64,000 nt of DNA from Ipomoea triloba (Eukaryota > Streptophyta > Magnoliopsida > Solanales > Convolvulaceae): NCBI RefSeq assembly GCF_003576645.1, contig NC_044916.1, positions 4,142,307 through 4,206,306 on the forward strand, in the 5' to 3' direction. The position numbers were made by a program, and so were the translations under genes. Shown piece by piece: positions 31,763-43,484 of the stretch (position 1 is its first letter; every line of letters starts with the position of its first letter). The notes under the pieces were generated by a model that was not told where the DNA came from, did not search any database, and saw only the letters and a list, made by a program, of their open reading frames with translations.

Positions 31763-34700
31763 GTGTCTGACTCGCATCTTTGGATTCCAGACACTGGGGC
31801 GACAAATCACGCGACCCCTGATATTGTTGCGCTCTCTACATCTGAAGAGTACACTGGTGGTGATGCTCTTCGAGTTGGTGATGGTACAGGTTTGCTTATT
31901 AGTCATACTGGTCATGCTTCTTTTCTACCCCGTCTAAAGTATTTAGGATGTCTGATATTTTACATGTTCCTGGTTTGTCTTCCTCTCTTTTATCTGTGCA
32001 ACGCTTTGCAAAAGATAATAAAGTCTTTTTTGAGTTTCATCCATCCTTTTTTGTTGTGAAGGATATAGCAACCAAGGCAATTCTTCTTCGCGGCAATAGT
32101 TGCGGTGGTCTCTACACGCTGCCCATTCCGAAAAACAGTCCCCGTGCGTTTATCTCGTCCTGTGCTTCCTCTTCCGTATGGCATGATCATTTGGGACATC
32201 CTCATCAACGAGTCTTAGATCGTATTCTTCCTTTTTGTTCTGTTAGTGGTTCTAGTCGCAATAATCGTTGTACTTCTTCTTTGTGTTCTGCGTGTCAATT
32301 GGGCAAGTCTACTCGTTTCCCTTTGCCACGTGTAGACTCTGTTAGTTCGAATATTCTTGATTTGATTTATACTGATATTTGGGGACCAGCTCCTGTTTTG
32401 TCTTCTTCTGGTTATCGTTATTTTGTTCTTTTTGTTGATGATCATTCTCGTTACACGTGGTATTATCCTATGAAATTGAAGTTTGACTTGTATGCCATTT
32501 TTGACAAGTTTCGTGCCTTAGTTGAACGGTCATTTAATCGCAAAATTAAGGCTATTCAGTCTGACTTAGGAGCTGAATACAAAAAGTTACATAATGTTCT
32601 TCTTCAGTTAGGGATTAATCATAGACAATCCTATGCCTACACTCATGAACAGAATGGTCGTGTTGAGAGGAAGCACAGGCATATTGTCGAAACTGGTCTT
32701 ACTCTTATGGCTCGTGCGTCTGTTCCATCTCGTTTTTGGGACTTTGCTTTTGAAACTGCTGTTTACTTGATTAATAGAATGTCATCTAGTGTTTTGCAGA
32801 ATTCCAGTCCTCATTTATTGTTGCATAAATCTTCTTCGTCATACTCTTTTCTTCGTGTGTTTGGTTGTCTTTGTTATCCTCACTTGCGTCCTTATAATCG
32901 TCACAAAATGTCATATCGGTCATCTCCTTGTGTCTTCTTAGGTTATCCTGAGTCTTTTAGGGGGTACAGATGCATGGACTTAACGACTAATAAGATTTAT
33001 ATCTGCAGACATGTACACTTTGACGAGAATGTGTTTCCCTTTGTTAGTAGGGTTGCTGTGCCATCTCCTCCCTCTGTGCAGAAGCCGTGGGCTGAATCGG
33101 TTTTACAGGTATTGCCATCTTCTCTTGCTGATTCTGCTCATGCTGATTCTCCTGTCACCACCACTGCTGCTCCTACTCGTCAAAGAGGACGACCCCGTGG
33201 CAAGTCCACACGTCCGACTGTTCGCTCCCATGCAATGGCTACGAGGAGTCGGTCTGTGACTCCACTTTTGGCTCTCTCTGCTCAGGTCTATCCTACCGAG
33301 CCCACTTGCTACACTCAGGCAGTTAAATTTTCTGAATGGTGAGAGGCAATGGATCTGGAGTTCAATGCGCTTTTGCACAATCAGACTTGGGTTCTAGTTC
33401 CTCCTCGCCCAGGTATGAATGTGATTGGTGTAAGTGGGTTTTTCGTACTAAACGTAAAGCTTATGGTTCAATAGAGAGGCATAAGGCGAGACTTGTGGCG
33501 AAAGGGTTTAATCAAGTTCCTGGTCAGGACTTTTTTGACACCTTTAGTCCGGTTGTGAAACCCACTACAGTCAGATTGCTTTTATGTTTGGCTATTTCCT
33601 CAGGTTGGGTGGTTAGGCAACTTGACGTACACAATGCATTTTTGAATGGTGATTTGGCTGAGACTGTTTATATGCGTCAACCACCCGGGTATGCTGATGC
33701 TCAATTGCCTGATCACTTTTGTCTGTTGAAGCGTTCCTTATATGGCTTAAAGCAAGCTCCACGAGCTTGGTTTAATCGGCTGCATACTTTTTTACTCTCT
33801 ATTGGGTTTATAGCTTCAAAGACTGATGTGTCATTATTCTATTACTCTCGTGGTTCTGCATGTGTGTATCTTTTAGTATATGTTGATGACATTTTGGTAA
33901 TGGGGACTGATGAGCTACTAGTGTCTGATTTACTCTCTAAATTGTCTACTGCTTTCAAAATTAGAGATCTTGGTGAACCTGGTTTCTTTCTTGGAATTGA
34001 GCTAGTCAAAACTAGCAATGGTGTTATTCTTTCTCAGCAGCGGTACATGTCAGACATCTTGAAACGGGCTGGAATGACTGATTGTAAACCTCTCGCAACT
34101 CCTATTTCTGCATCGAAAACTCCATTGCTTAATTCAGATTCATATGAAGATCCAACGAAATACAGGAGTTTGGCTGGTGCTCTCCAGTATCTCACAATTA
34201 CACGGCCAGACTTATCCTTTGCGGTCAATCAATTGTGTCAACATATGCATGCTCCAACATTGTCTCACTGGGAGCAGCTAAAACGAGTGCTCAGGTATGT
34301 CAAAGGCACCCTCTCATTCGGCTTGCGTATAACTCAGTCAAATTCTAGAGAGCTTCATGCTTTCTCTGATTCTGACTGGGCTGGTTGTCCTGAGGACCGT
34401 AAATCTACTAGTGGGTATGCAGTGTTTCTTGGCACCAATCTTATCTCTTGGGTGTGCAAGAAACAGAAGACAGTTGCAAGATCATCCACGGAAGCTGAGT
34501 ATAAAGCCTTGGTTGATGTTTGTGCTGAGGTAATATGGATCATGTCCTTGCTGCGTGAGATCAAAATTGATGGCATCCCTACTCCCAAATTATGGTGTGA
34601 CAATCTTGGTGCTACTTATATGTGTGCGAATCCAATTTTTCATGCAAGAACTAAGCACGTGGAGATTGACTACCACTTTGTTAGAGATAGGGTTGCCAAT

Positions 34701-34829
34701 GGAGATATTCAAGTTAATTTTATTTCCACAAAAGATCAATTAGCTGATATCTTTACAAAAGCTTTGCCTAGTCCTAGATTTTCTTTTCTTAGGGACAAGC
34801 TTCAGGTTAGTAGTTTACCATGCGCTTGA
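31763..34829 (+). pseudogene. Copia-1 pol, two frameshifts and one stop
   Basis: Protease is marked by WIPDTGATNH (31781 on) in the gag frame. A frameshift at about 31935-31950 moves to the frame holding the integrase: zinc-binding WHDHLGHP..H..C..C, then YTDIWGP, VDDHSR and NGRVERKHR. An in-frame TGA at 33340-33342 and a further one-base shift at about 33425-33435 precede the reverse transcriptase and RNase H (33440-34826). RT has LVYVDDIL (about 33870-33893) and RNase H has SDSDWAGC and WCDNLGA. The integrase acidic region reads SDLGAEY where SD(G/N)GGEF is usual. The element cannot make its own Pol as written, unless these are sequencing errors. Confidence 0.85.
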
Positions 34830-34836
34830 GGGGGAG

Positions 34837-34971
34837 TATTAGGACTCTCTGAGTTTGAGTCACGTTAGGACTAGCTATTCTACTCTACCTGAGACTCCCC
34901 TTGTATATATATCTCCTATTCCTCATCATTGTAATTGTTCAATTGAATCAATACAATATTCAGTTCTCATC
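34837..34971 (+). repeat. Copia-1 3' LTR
   Basis: Identical to the 5' LTR over its full 135 bases. It lies 599 bases upstream of the CLE start codon at 35570, in the same orientation. Confidence 0.9.
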
Positions 34972-34976
34972 CTGAC

Positions 34977-35532
34977 TACTGTACTCGTATTCTTATATAT
35001 TACGGAGTACTTTTCAATATTTTAACCCTTATCAACTTCCCCTAATAATAACAACAATAATATATTTATACAACCTTGAACGGGGTGATCGAGTGGGTAA
35101 AACATGATTCGTTTTCATACTTGAAGGTTATGAGTTTGATTCTTGCTAACATTGAGCGATCCAATTCTATAAAATCTTTAAGTTTGATTTTTACTACCAC
35201 TAATAAGATGCCTCTTGAGGGAACTCGAAACCTCTAATTAAGTCGCAAGAAACCCGCATTAATTATCCCATTCACACCCTTATAAGTAAGTCCGATTCCG
35301 AACTTTTGACACCAATGTATGTATGTTGGAATACTAAATTGAGATAGTTTGTCGTCACCTAAACCTTTTATATTAAAAAAGAGAAAATATAATGGTACTA
35401 TTATTGGACACTTGCTCCTTGATGATCTTATATATTTGGATTGATTGATATTATCTGATGCATCACTTCATTACCTTCTCATCTACTTTGCTACTTCAAT
35501 TCCCCAATAATCTCTTCCTCCAGCTCCACAGA
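34977..35532. other. Upstream region of CLE gene B
   Basis: It includes a SINE-like stretch at 35073-35170 (GGGGTGATCGAGTGGGT and GTTATGAGTTTGATTC as A/B-box relics). The proximal 200 bases are the likely CLE promoter. Confidence 0.4.
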
Positions 35533-35541
35533 GATATATAT
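35533..35541 (+). promoter_or_regulatory. TATA box of CLE gene B
   Basis: ATATATATA lies about 30-37 bases before the ATG at 35570, which would leave a very short leader. The start site may instead use an upstream element, so this is tentative. Confidence 0.4.
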
Positions 35542-35569
35542 ACTTTGTGCAGTTTGCAGAACAAATATA

Positions 35570-35803
35570 ATGGCCACTTCATCATCATCATCAAGATCCT
35601 TCTTAGGTTTAGTAGTGATTATTATTATGATCATTCTGTGCTTACAAGTGTGTTGTTCAGATGGAGTTAGTTATGGCAGATTAGTGAAGAAAATGAAGAG
35701 CAAGCAAGTTTTAGACGATTTGGTGGTGGATTTGACCCCAAGGATGGCAATGGTGGATAAGGACAGATTAGCACCTGCGGGGCCTGATCCTCAACATCAT
35801 TAA
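35570..35803 (+). CDS. CLE-family secreted peptide precursor (B)
   Basis: An intronless 77-residue precursor. A short Ser/Arg-rich start is followed by a strong hydrophobic signal segment (FLGLVVIIIMIILCLQVCC, residues 11-29), a basic variable region, and the CLE motif RLAPAGPDPQHH as the last 12 residues (66-77), immediately before the stop. Its invariant Pro4, Gly6, Pro7, Asp8, Pro9, His11 and His12 are present. As with gene A, this is an A-type CLE ligand presumably acting through LRR receptor kinases at the cell surface. The motif differs from gene A at positions 2, 5 and 10. The two genes are 18 kb apart in the same orientation, so they may be a diverged local duplicate pair. A young copia element ends 0.6 kb upstream. 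Confidence 0.93.
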   Translation: MATSSSSSRSFLGLVVIIIMIILCLQVCCSDGVSYGRLVKKMKSKQVLDDLVVDLTPRMAMVDKDRLAPAGPDPQHH

Positions 35804-36694
35804 TTATTAGCAAACATCTTCAAATCATGCCCCCATTGCCAGCCATCATGCACAATAATGTTGCATTCTTGAACTTGAGTATTATGTTGTGTTCTTTGTC
35901 TTCAGAGTCTGTTTTCTTTTTTTCTTTTTTTGGTGAATTCTTTGTTTCCTTTTTTTGTTTGTTTTTTTCTTTTTCTTTTTTTTTTTTTGTTTTGGACACC
36001 TCACACCTTTATAATTGGATTTAAATCTAGTTATGTATGTTTTACTTCTTTTCTTTCTTTCTTTTTTTGTGTTTTGGAATAAAGATTTAAATCATGTAAG
36101 AATGAAAAAGTCATTCCTTTATAAAATTCTACTTTTGTTTTTTGGTATGAAAAATGAGGAAAGAAAACATTTGCTCCATTTTTCAAGTCACACAAACACA
36201 CACATATATACATGGGAAAGGCTATGGTGCTAATCGACACCATGTTTCATTGTACATACTCAAAGACTCGAAGTAAAAAATTGTGGAATAATGTTGACTT
36301 TATACTTGATACAAACTCAAAGTCTTAATCATTCACTTTGACCTGTTATTGAGTATAAGAGTTATGGATTCTGATTGGGTTCCATATATATGAGAAAGAA
36401 GAATTTGTTTACTGAATAACACTAAAAATTAATCTCGGCCATCTATTTGATTAGATCTAATGATTCTAATGAAGGGAAAAAAATTGTTTGACATTTTTAT
36501 AAATTTCTTCAACTTTAAAAGTAGATGAGAAAAAGTACACAAGAATGGAATAATCCTGACACGTGTGCCTGCCCTGACCTACTTGAAATTGGGAACGATC
36601 GGTGTTCAATACAATTCTATGTCAAGCATTTAATCTAATTATTTGTAATTTAATTCCCCTATCATTAACCTGTAGTCGGTGATAAATATAGTAT
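35804..36694. other. CLE gene B 3' region and intergenic DNA
   Basis: A pyrimidine-rich stretch with TTTTC/TTTCT runs (35905-36070) follows the stop codon. No other gene is supported. Confidence 0.4.
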
Positions 36695-36948
36695 GGAGTA
36701 ATTGTTATGACTAAGGTTCGATCTTGCATTGTAAACTCTGATACAAAAATTATGTACTTTCAGTTAATACATTATGTACCTACAGTTAACAATTTCTGTA
36801 TATGTAAATAAATAACTTGTTAATTGCTAACACATAATATGATGGTTAACTATCAACTACAAATACAAAATATGTCAACACAATCTTAAAGTTATTTTTA
36901 GACAGGGTCTACAATGCAAAGTAGACCTAGTCCATGGCATAATTTGCC
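36695..36948. mobile_element. Hairpin-ended element H6, decayed
   Basis: The right end CAGGGTCTACAATGCAAAGT..GACCTAGTCC then ATGGCATAATTTGCC is mirrored on the left by GGAGTAATTGTTATGACTAAGG and CTTGCATTGTAAACTC. The outer right word GGCAAATTATGC (inverted) is shared with H5. The interior is AT-rich with repeated AGTTAA(C/T)A words. Confidence 0.5.
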
Positions 36949-37289
36949 TAAATGAAGTGTTGTAATTACCGTATAAAAAAAGAATGATATGCACTCAAAG
37001 AAACCTTCAACTTAAACTTTGGTGTCATCTGTTGTTCCAGTGATATACTGGGCATATAAATATGCAGTAGAGTGAATTGATTAGCACAAACCCTTTGTAT
37101 CATATAAAAACTGTAAATTGAAGGTTCCTGAGGTACATTAGTACATATATATGTCTCTAGGCATACACTATACCATATAACTATATATCATCAATGAAAG
37201 AATTGCTCTGTCTTCCCCATCTACAAATCTCACCGCTTATATGAAGGTTAGGTTCCAGGACACTGCAATCTAGCGGCCGCCTTCCTCGC

Positions 37290-40200
37290 TCAAGCCAAGG
37301 AGCATACCTTATCTGGAAAAAGACGAGTTCATTGATTGTTAGCATGTGTACTAGTCACAGCTAAACGAGCGAAGTAAAAAAACCAAGAAGTTCTTTCCAC
37401 GATAATTTGTGTAGAATTAATTCTCTGCTAGTGAGATTAAGTGCAGACAAGAAGATCCGAGTGTATTTACCTTGTCTGGAAGTAGCGCAGCATAGGCGAC
37501 TATCGTCTATATAGGTTGTTTGAAGGCCCATCATCCATGATCCTACTGATGTATCTTCATAAGCATAAGCCTTCAATGATGCACTGTGTAAAAGCAAAAT
37601 GTGAAACTGAGAAAACTAATATTGGATTTGATTATTATGCCTGGAATTGTGAATACACATACAATAGTAGCAGATATCAATAAATGGCTTCCAAATTTAA
37701 GATGATCACACTACAAATGAACCAATTCCACTTTTGATCCCTCAAGTATATTGGAATTTGGAAGTTGGCATTTTCACCTCTCCCATCAACTTCAAGATTG
37801 TATAGGCCATGGTTCACTAACTTTCATGAACACAAGCAAGACGGTGTTTGTCATCCCATTACTTTTCCTTAAAAGTGGATGGAAAAACTAACAGGAAGAT
37901 CAATGCCACGTCATTCCCAAATGACAGGGCCCATTGACTTTCATGAATTGAACTGCTTTTGTTCTCCTATTACTTTCCGTTAAAGGCAAAACGAAAAGCT
38001 AACTGAAGGATGAATGTAATCTAATTCATAAAATTTGAGGGGCCATGTCTCTCTCCAATTTTAAAGCTGAGGATGTAAAGTGGAAGTGCCACTATGGTGA
38101 AGAATCATAGTGGCATGCTTTCTAACAGAATTAAGATTATGGTTTGGAGTTAATGCATCTACCATAACTCACCTGTTAATGTTAATATGTTGAGCCAAAT
38201 CTTTTGTGAGTATGAGAAGTGAACCAGCTGCATGACGGAAGTACCTGAACACAGAAGAGATTTAAGAGAGAGGGAGATACAACAATTACTGTTTTGATTT
38301 TCAGATGCTTTATATAGGCTTACAGAAATTACCAGGATACTGCTAAACTGGATTCCAAGAAATTAATGCATAATTTTAAGAATAAGTATCGAATCTTGAT
38401 TATTCATAACTTCAGTTACTTTTCTAGTTTCCATTCTTAGCACAGGCAAAAATATTCAAGGACCAAGACTGCATCAATTTTTAGAAGACAATGAAACTCT
38501 TCCAATTCTAAAAATATAGGCCCATAATTAATCCCAGAACCCATTCTATGTGCATATTAAAGACAGCATTCTCTTTTTTAATCTGTGCATAAATAACTCA
38601 ATATATTGACCTCATTGTACACTTAGAAATTCCCTTGGTTGTAACTTGTAACCTAATAAGGCAAACTTCTACTAAAATTTATGAACGATTTGTCTGGAAT
38701 TTTTTAAAGTTTTGAGTATGAATTATCAATTACATAATAAGCAAGAAAGACATCAGAGAATGGAAAGGAAATTCAACCAAAGATTTTCCAACAAAACCAA
38801 AGTCAGATATATGCCACATAGAAACTACCATTAACATAGGACACTATCAAATTCATGACAACCAAAAAGTTCACTTACGTTTTTTCATCCCCAAATTTCC
38901 ACCATTCTGGCTCATACCACGCTTTTCCCCTGGTAGCATGGTAAATTTTAGAAGTTTTAACTTAAGCCAAGACATTGAAATTATGTAAAAATTAAAATAA
39001 GAATATTACTCTTCAGCAACAACTTCACCAGACTTCATGCACCCGATATAAGCACTGCCTTGATCACGACGGCTTTGAAGAAGTTCAATCAACCCATCTG
39101 AAAAATTTACAAGCAAATAAGTTTCAAAAAGTCAAATAAAGGGTTCAACATCACCCTGCACCCAAAATAAAGCACTCTTAACACCCCCACCCCCACCCCC
39201 CCCCCCCCCCCAAAAAAAANNNNNNNNNNNNNNNNNNNNNNNNNNNNNNNNNNNNNNNNNNNNNNNNNNNNNNNNNNNNNNNNNNNNNNNNNNNNNNNNN
39301 NNNNNNNNNNNNNNNNNNNNNNNNNNNNNNNNNNNNNNNNNNNNNNNNNNNNNNNNNNNNNNNNNNNNNNAAAAAACAAAAAAAAAAAAACAAAACAAAA
39401 CAAAACAAAAAAAAACAAAAAAAAAAACCTTATATATATTTTAACTAAGGGTTAATCCCAGCTATCAATACCTTAACTATTGTGTTTTTCTTTTTACTTT
39501 TGGTCCTCAACTTCAAAACCTACCAATAACCCTAATGTAAGACTAAGGGTGCGTTTGGTTCGCACATGGGAATCGGAATCAGAATGGGTATCAAATACTT
39601 GGTAATGGCAATGGGTTTTGGTGAAAGTATTTAACATATTTGGTAATTGGGTGGAATGGGAATGATTATTAATAGTGAGGAAGAAAGGAGGAAGGGAGAT
39701 GAAATCCTTATGTAATAAGGGTATGGGTTTTGTCATTAATGGGGTATTCCAAACCCATAGTAGCATTCACAAAACTTATCAACCAAACACAAACAATCAC
39801 TTTCATACCCATTCCTTATGTCTAAACCCACCAACCAAACACATTATAAAAGTGCACATTTTCAATAGTCGAGGACTGAATCTGCTCGCTTTTGAACTTG
39901 ATGACCAAAAGTGGAAAATGCGATAATTTAAAGACCAAAATTGGATTTAACTCACTAAATAATAACCCAAAACATTTACCTAGATCAAGATTAATATTGT
40001 CATCAACTTTTAAATAAAAATCAGCATCCCAATTTTGAACTGCTGTACTGAAGAAAAATTTTGCTTTCTTGGGCAACTCCTCTTGAGCTTCTTCATGTCC
40101 TTCCTATAAAATAAAGAGCAGAGAACTAAAGTAAAACACAATGACACCTTTTGCGAATATCATGTTTACCAGTTGCAACAATAATTTAAATGATGAAAAC

Positions 40201-42862
40201 CAAAAAATCAGAATAATGGAAATAGACTTAGATGTTTCACAACTATAACGGAGTAGCATCCACCTTACCCCATAAGCTGTCTTATTAGCTACTACTTTTG
40301 TGCTATTTATATCCAGAGTTACAACATAATATTTGTTAACTGTATCATTTAGACTATTTCATAGACAAACATAAACTTAAGAGACAAAAAGAAGATGTGT
40401 CTGAGGAGTTGAAACTGAACACTGAATTGTCACAAACATAAAAACAAAAATTAAAAAATAAAAAATAAAAAGAAGACCATTTACAAATAAGAAAAGTTTA
40501 TTTAACTTACAAGAATCAAGAAGTCCTTTGTTGTCTTGTTTTCTTCATCAATACTGCGGTCCAAGCTATCACCTCTATTAGGACTGCGAAATGCAAGATA
40601 TCCACTTTTATTCCAGTTTTAGTCAAAAGTAATAGCGCAAAGGGCATAAGAAAAAGGAATAAGCAAATGAGCAATTATAAAAAAGTAGTGAATGGTGAAA
40701 CAGAGTCACAGGTGAAAAGGAAGACCTTCGACCAACTACAAATCTTATGATCACTCCTCTTTCTTCAAGTTTTTTTAAAGCATCACCTGACAAAGCAAAT
40801 AAAAATTTGAGCACATCTACCACATAACAGCATTAGAGATATGATACTAATGTTCACAAAGAGTGATAACATTTTTTCATGGATCAAGAGGTGTTATATG
40901 CAACTATGCAAGCTATGAGGTTTTATTTCTAGTTTTTCAAGGCTGTCATTTTTAATATAACTTTTCAAGATTGCCATATAACATATATAAAAAAAGTAAT
41001 TTTGGGCAACAACAAAATTCAAACTAGATAATCTGGAAAAAAAAAAATGGTCTAATATCTGCCTTCCACTATAATTTAATCACAAGGAGAAAATGTAAAA
41101 ATACTAATCAAGGTCATTATTAGTCATTGTCAGGAAGAAAAGGCAATTTTAGCTCAAAGGGCAGTATATAAATTATCTGTAAATCTCAAGCACAGATTTC
41201 TAAAGAGCAAAAAAAAAAAAAAAAAAAGCCTCAGTCATTTGATAAATAAAATATCATCACACAAAACAAAATTTTGATCTTATACATGTGTGAAATACTG
41301 AAATAATCCTGTTTCAAGAGCATTCATATTATATGGAATTTTATAATAGGTTTCAATGGAACCTCCTAATAAAAATTGGTTCCAAAATTTTGAAAAACAA
41401 GACAATATGTTTGTTGGATTCACTAAATAAGACCATCATTGAACTCTTAACAGATCATTCCGACGATGAGATATGTTACAGAGTGATTAAATTGATGTTT
41501 CTCTGATTTTGTGAGTTCCAAACGAAATCAAACGCATTAAATTAGTAAACAAATGAGAATTATTGTTCTCATATCAGCAGCATATAGACTGCTGTAATTT
41601 TCTCATATTTTAGCTCCTCAAAATCTAATGGTAAAAGATGAGATTTCAAGGCATAAGTCATGGGAAACGACAAAAAGTTAGAAAACAAGTGAATGTATCA
41701 GGTTGACCAACCATTTGGCATCCAGGACCCTCTAAACACATTCCGTCTCAATCGACTTCCAAAACCAGTGTAGACTCCTATAACACCAAGAAGCTTTTTG
41801 CTGGAAGATGAACCACTTTGCTGCAACTGATTCCTAAGGTAGCCCTGACTTTTAGCTAAAGTCAATTCCATTTCAATTTCAACTATCCTCCTTTCTAAAT
41901 CCCTGACAAAGTAATATAATATGTCAATCGAAGAACTGAGTGACCTCAATTATAAGTATATTCCAAAATGGAAGTGGAAGGGATTGTAAAGAGATGTACT
42001 TGCAGCCTAACACCATTAGCTTGTCTTCAACAGTCAGCACTTTTGGTCTCTGCCATAAGAATTAGGGTTAAATTAGAAGCAACCAAATTATATATCACAA
42101 GCTAAACAAGCCCTCTGAGTTAATTGAAACAAATTTGCATAATACAATAAGCAAAAGGAGAAGAAACCAATTTTGAATGAAACCATTACACTATTCATTT
42201 CCCAAAAGAACTACTCTACACTCTCAAAAAAGCAAATTCTCAGATACTTTATAACAGTTTCCAATATATTTCACCATCTCATTCCCAATTTAATTCTCAC
42301 TGCCATGATAGCAAGCATTAACCATGATAACAATATTCACTAAATTTGAATTTCTAAGCTTCCTAACCATCAAGCAAAGCCTTGTGTACTTGCAATACAG
42401 AAAGGAAAAAAAAAAAGGAAATGCAAACAAAACCTTCTCTGAGTTCTTTTTCAACAGACTAGTCAACAATGTTCTGTTCTCTGCATCTTGCCACAACCTA
42501 TTTTCAAACAAAGAATAGATATATAAATAAAATAAAATAAAATAAATTCAAACTACTTAACAAGACAATCACATTTTGGCGATGCATTATTTAGATTAGA
42601 ACACTTGAACTGAAAAGCATTGTCCAAAATCGATCTTTGACCATGAATTTTTGCTAGCATAAAAGTGAAAACTAACACTTTAGCCGCGATGCGTTAAATG
42701 CCTAAATTAGAGATCATAATTAACGAACCGTCCGGCAACATAGAGCCAAGCAAAGCAGGAGATGAGTGCCATGACGAGAGAAGGTTTTGAGGCTTGGTTC
42801 GACTTCGATTTGGATCGCCTGTCCGATTTCGAAGACGTCGTTGTAGGCAAGATGCTATCCAT
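37290..42862 (-). CDS. Hydroxyproline O-galactosyltransferase, GT31 (HPGT-like)
   Basis: Twelve minus-strand exons (42729-42862, 42434-42497, 42000-42049, 41712-41902, 40726-40786, 40511-40583, 39980-40103, 39010-39097, 38879-38929, 38173-38244, 37471-37583, 37290-37312) give 347 residues in phase, all GT-AG. HPGT enzymes transfer the first galactose from UDP-Gal to hydroxyproline on arabinogalactan proteins, in the Golgi. The protein is type II: a basic cytosolic tail, a membrane anchor around residues 29-42 ([16 protein letters not shown]), the DUF4094 region ([28 protein letters not shown]), then the GT31 domain ([43 protein letters not shown]). The acidic metal motif is VDDN at 224-227. 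C-terminal [11 protein letters not shown] and RLCC are typical. An in-frame TAG two codons upstream fixes the ATG. Other GT31 subfamilies are less likely because of the DUF4094 wording. Confidence 0.93.
39220..39370. other. Assembly gap in HPGT intron 7
   Basis: 151 N between a C-rich/A run and a CAAAA-rich run. It lies wholly inside the intron (39098-39979), so the coding sequence is not affected. Confidence 0.95.
39547..39843. mobile_element. Tourist/Harbinger-like MITE, copy 2, in HPGT intron 7
   Basis: GGGTGCGTTTGGTTCGCAC at the left and CCACCAACCAAACACA at the right, with TAA on the left and TTA on the right as a possible 3-bp target. The interior matches copy 1 (21872-22171): AATGGGTATCAAATACTTG, then TTTCATACCCATTCC inverted. 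It is itself nested in a degenerate GGTTAAT...GATTTAACTC repeat (about 39447-39950). Confidence 0.55.
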
Positions 42863-43196
42863 TTCCTAATCACCGGAGAATAATTCGGAGTCGGTATGAG
42901 CCGGTCAGACGCGGTGATCGGAGTGTGTGAACCGGCGGCGATTCGAGGGGCCCGATCTGACTCAGTAACGAGTAAACATGGATACACAACTGCAGATTGT
43001 CAGGGAGACGAGAAACAAGATTGGTTTGAACATATGAAATCGTGTTGTTTATGTAGGAGAATATCTGCAGATTGCTCAGGTTCAATTTTCTTCTTTTTTG
43101 TTTTTAAATTTTTTAATAAATTCTAGATAGCATTTTAAAATTTTTCTATATGAACACCGTATCAAATACGTAGTAATATAGTAAGCAATTTTTTAA
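42863..43196. other. HPGT upstream region
   Basis: This is GC-richer next to the start codon (42863-43080), consistent with a 5' UTR and promoter on the minus strand. No TATA box stands out. Confidence 0.4.
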
Positions 43197-43475
43197 GAGT
43201 TAATGTTATATGGTATATGAGATCTTTCGAGTATAGTGACTTTTCAAGTTTAATCCTATATATTTAAACTAATCACTGTTCTTCAACTTTCAAAGTTTAA
43301 TGAGTCGCAGTCCTTTTAAAAAGATCATGAGTGGTTAAAATTTGATAGGTGAAAGACTATAAGTAATTAACTTGGATCACAGATAGTAGCAATTTAAAAG
43401 TCGAAGGATCTTGAAAATTTAAGATTAAATGTAACAAAATTACTATACTTTAAGAACCTCAAATGATATTAACTC
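43197..43475. mobile_element. Mutator-type MITE, 8/9 TSD
   Basis: The left end GAGTTAATGTTATATGGTAT is mirrored by ATGATATTAACTC on the right, with GAGTATAGTGA / TTACTATACTT further in. The flanks ATTTTTTAA (43188-43196) and AATTTTTAA (43476-43484) match at 8 of 9. Its end (GAGTTAAT) is shared with the element at 4696. Confidence 0.65.
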
Positions 43476-43484
43476 AATTTTTAA

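Larger units (their letters stand above)
30566..34971 (+). mobile_element. Ty1/copia retrotransposon Copia-1 (Ale/RE1-like), young but coding-defective
   Basis: The 135-bp LTRs at 30566-30700 and 34837-34971 appear identical base for base. A 5-bp target duplication CTGAC flanks the element (30561-30565, 34972-34976). The primer-binding site TGGTATCAGC begins right after the 5' LTR (30701), and the polypurine tract GAGGGGGAG immediately precedes the 3' LTR (34828-34836). Internal order is Gag, protease, integrase, reverse transcriptase, RNase H, which defines Ty1/copia. Gag and RT wording is closest to the Ale/RE1 type (inference). LTR identity implies a recent insertion, yet four disabling changes are present in the coding region. 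Confidence 0.93.

Noticed and set aside
31313..31805. Overlapping 98-130-codon frames on both strands in Copia-1 gag
   Set aside because: They are shadows of the Gly/Arg-rich gag tail in other frames.
39107..39418. Frames of 76-103 codons on the minus strand with Phe, Gly and X runs
   Set aside because: They are translations of the C-rich/A-rich gap edges inside an HPGT intron.
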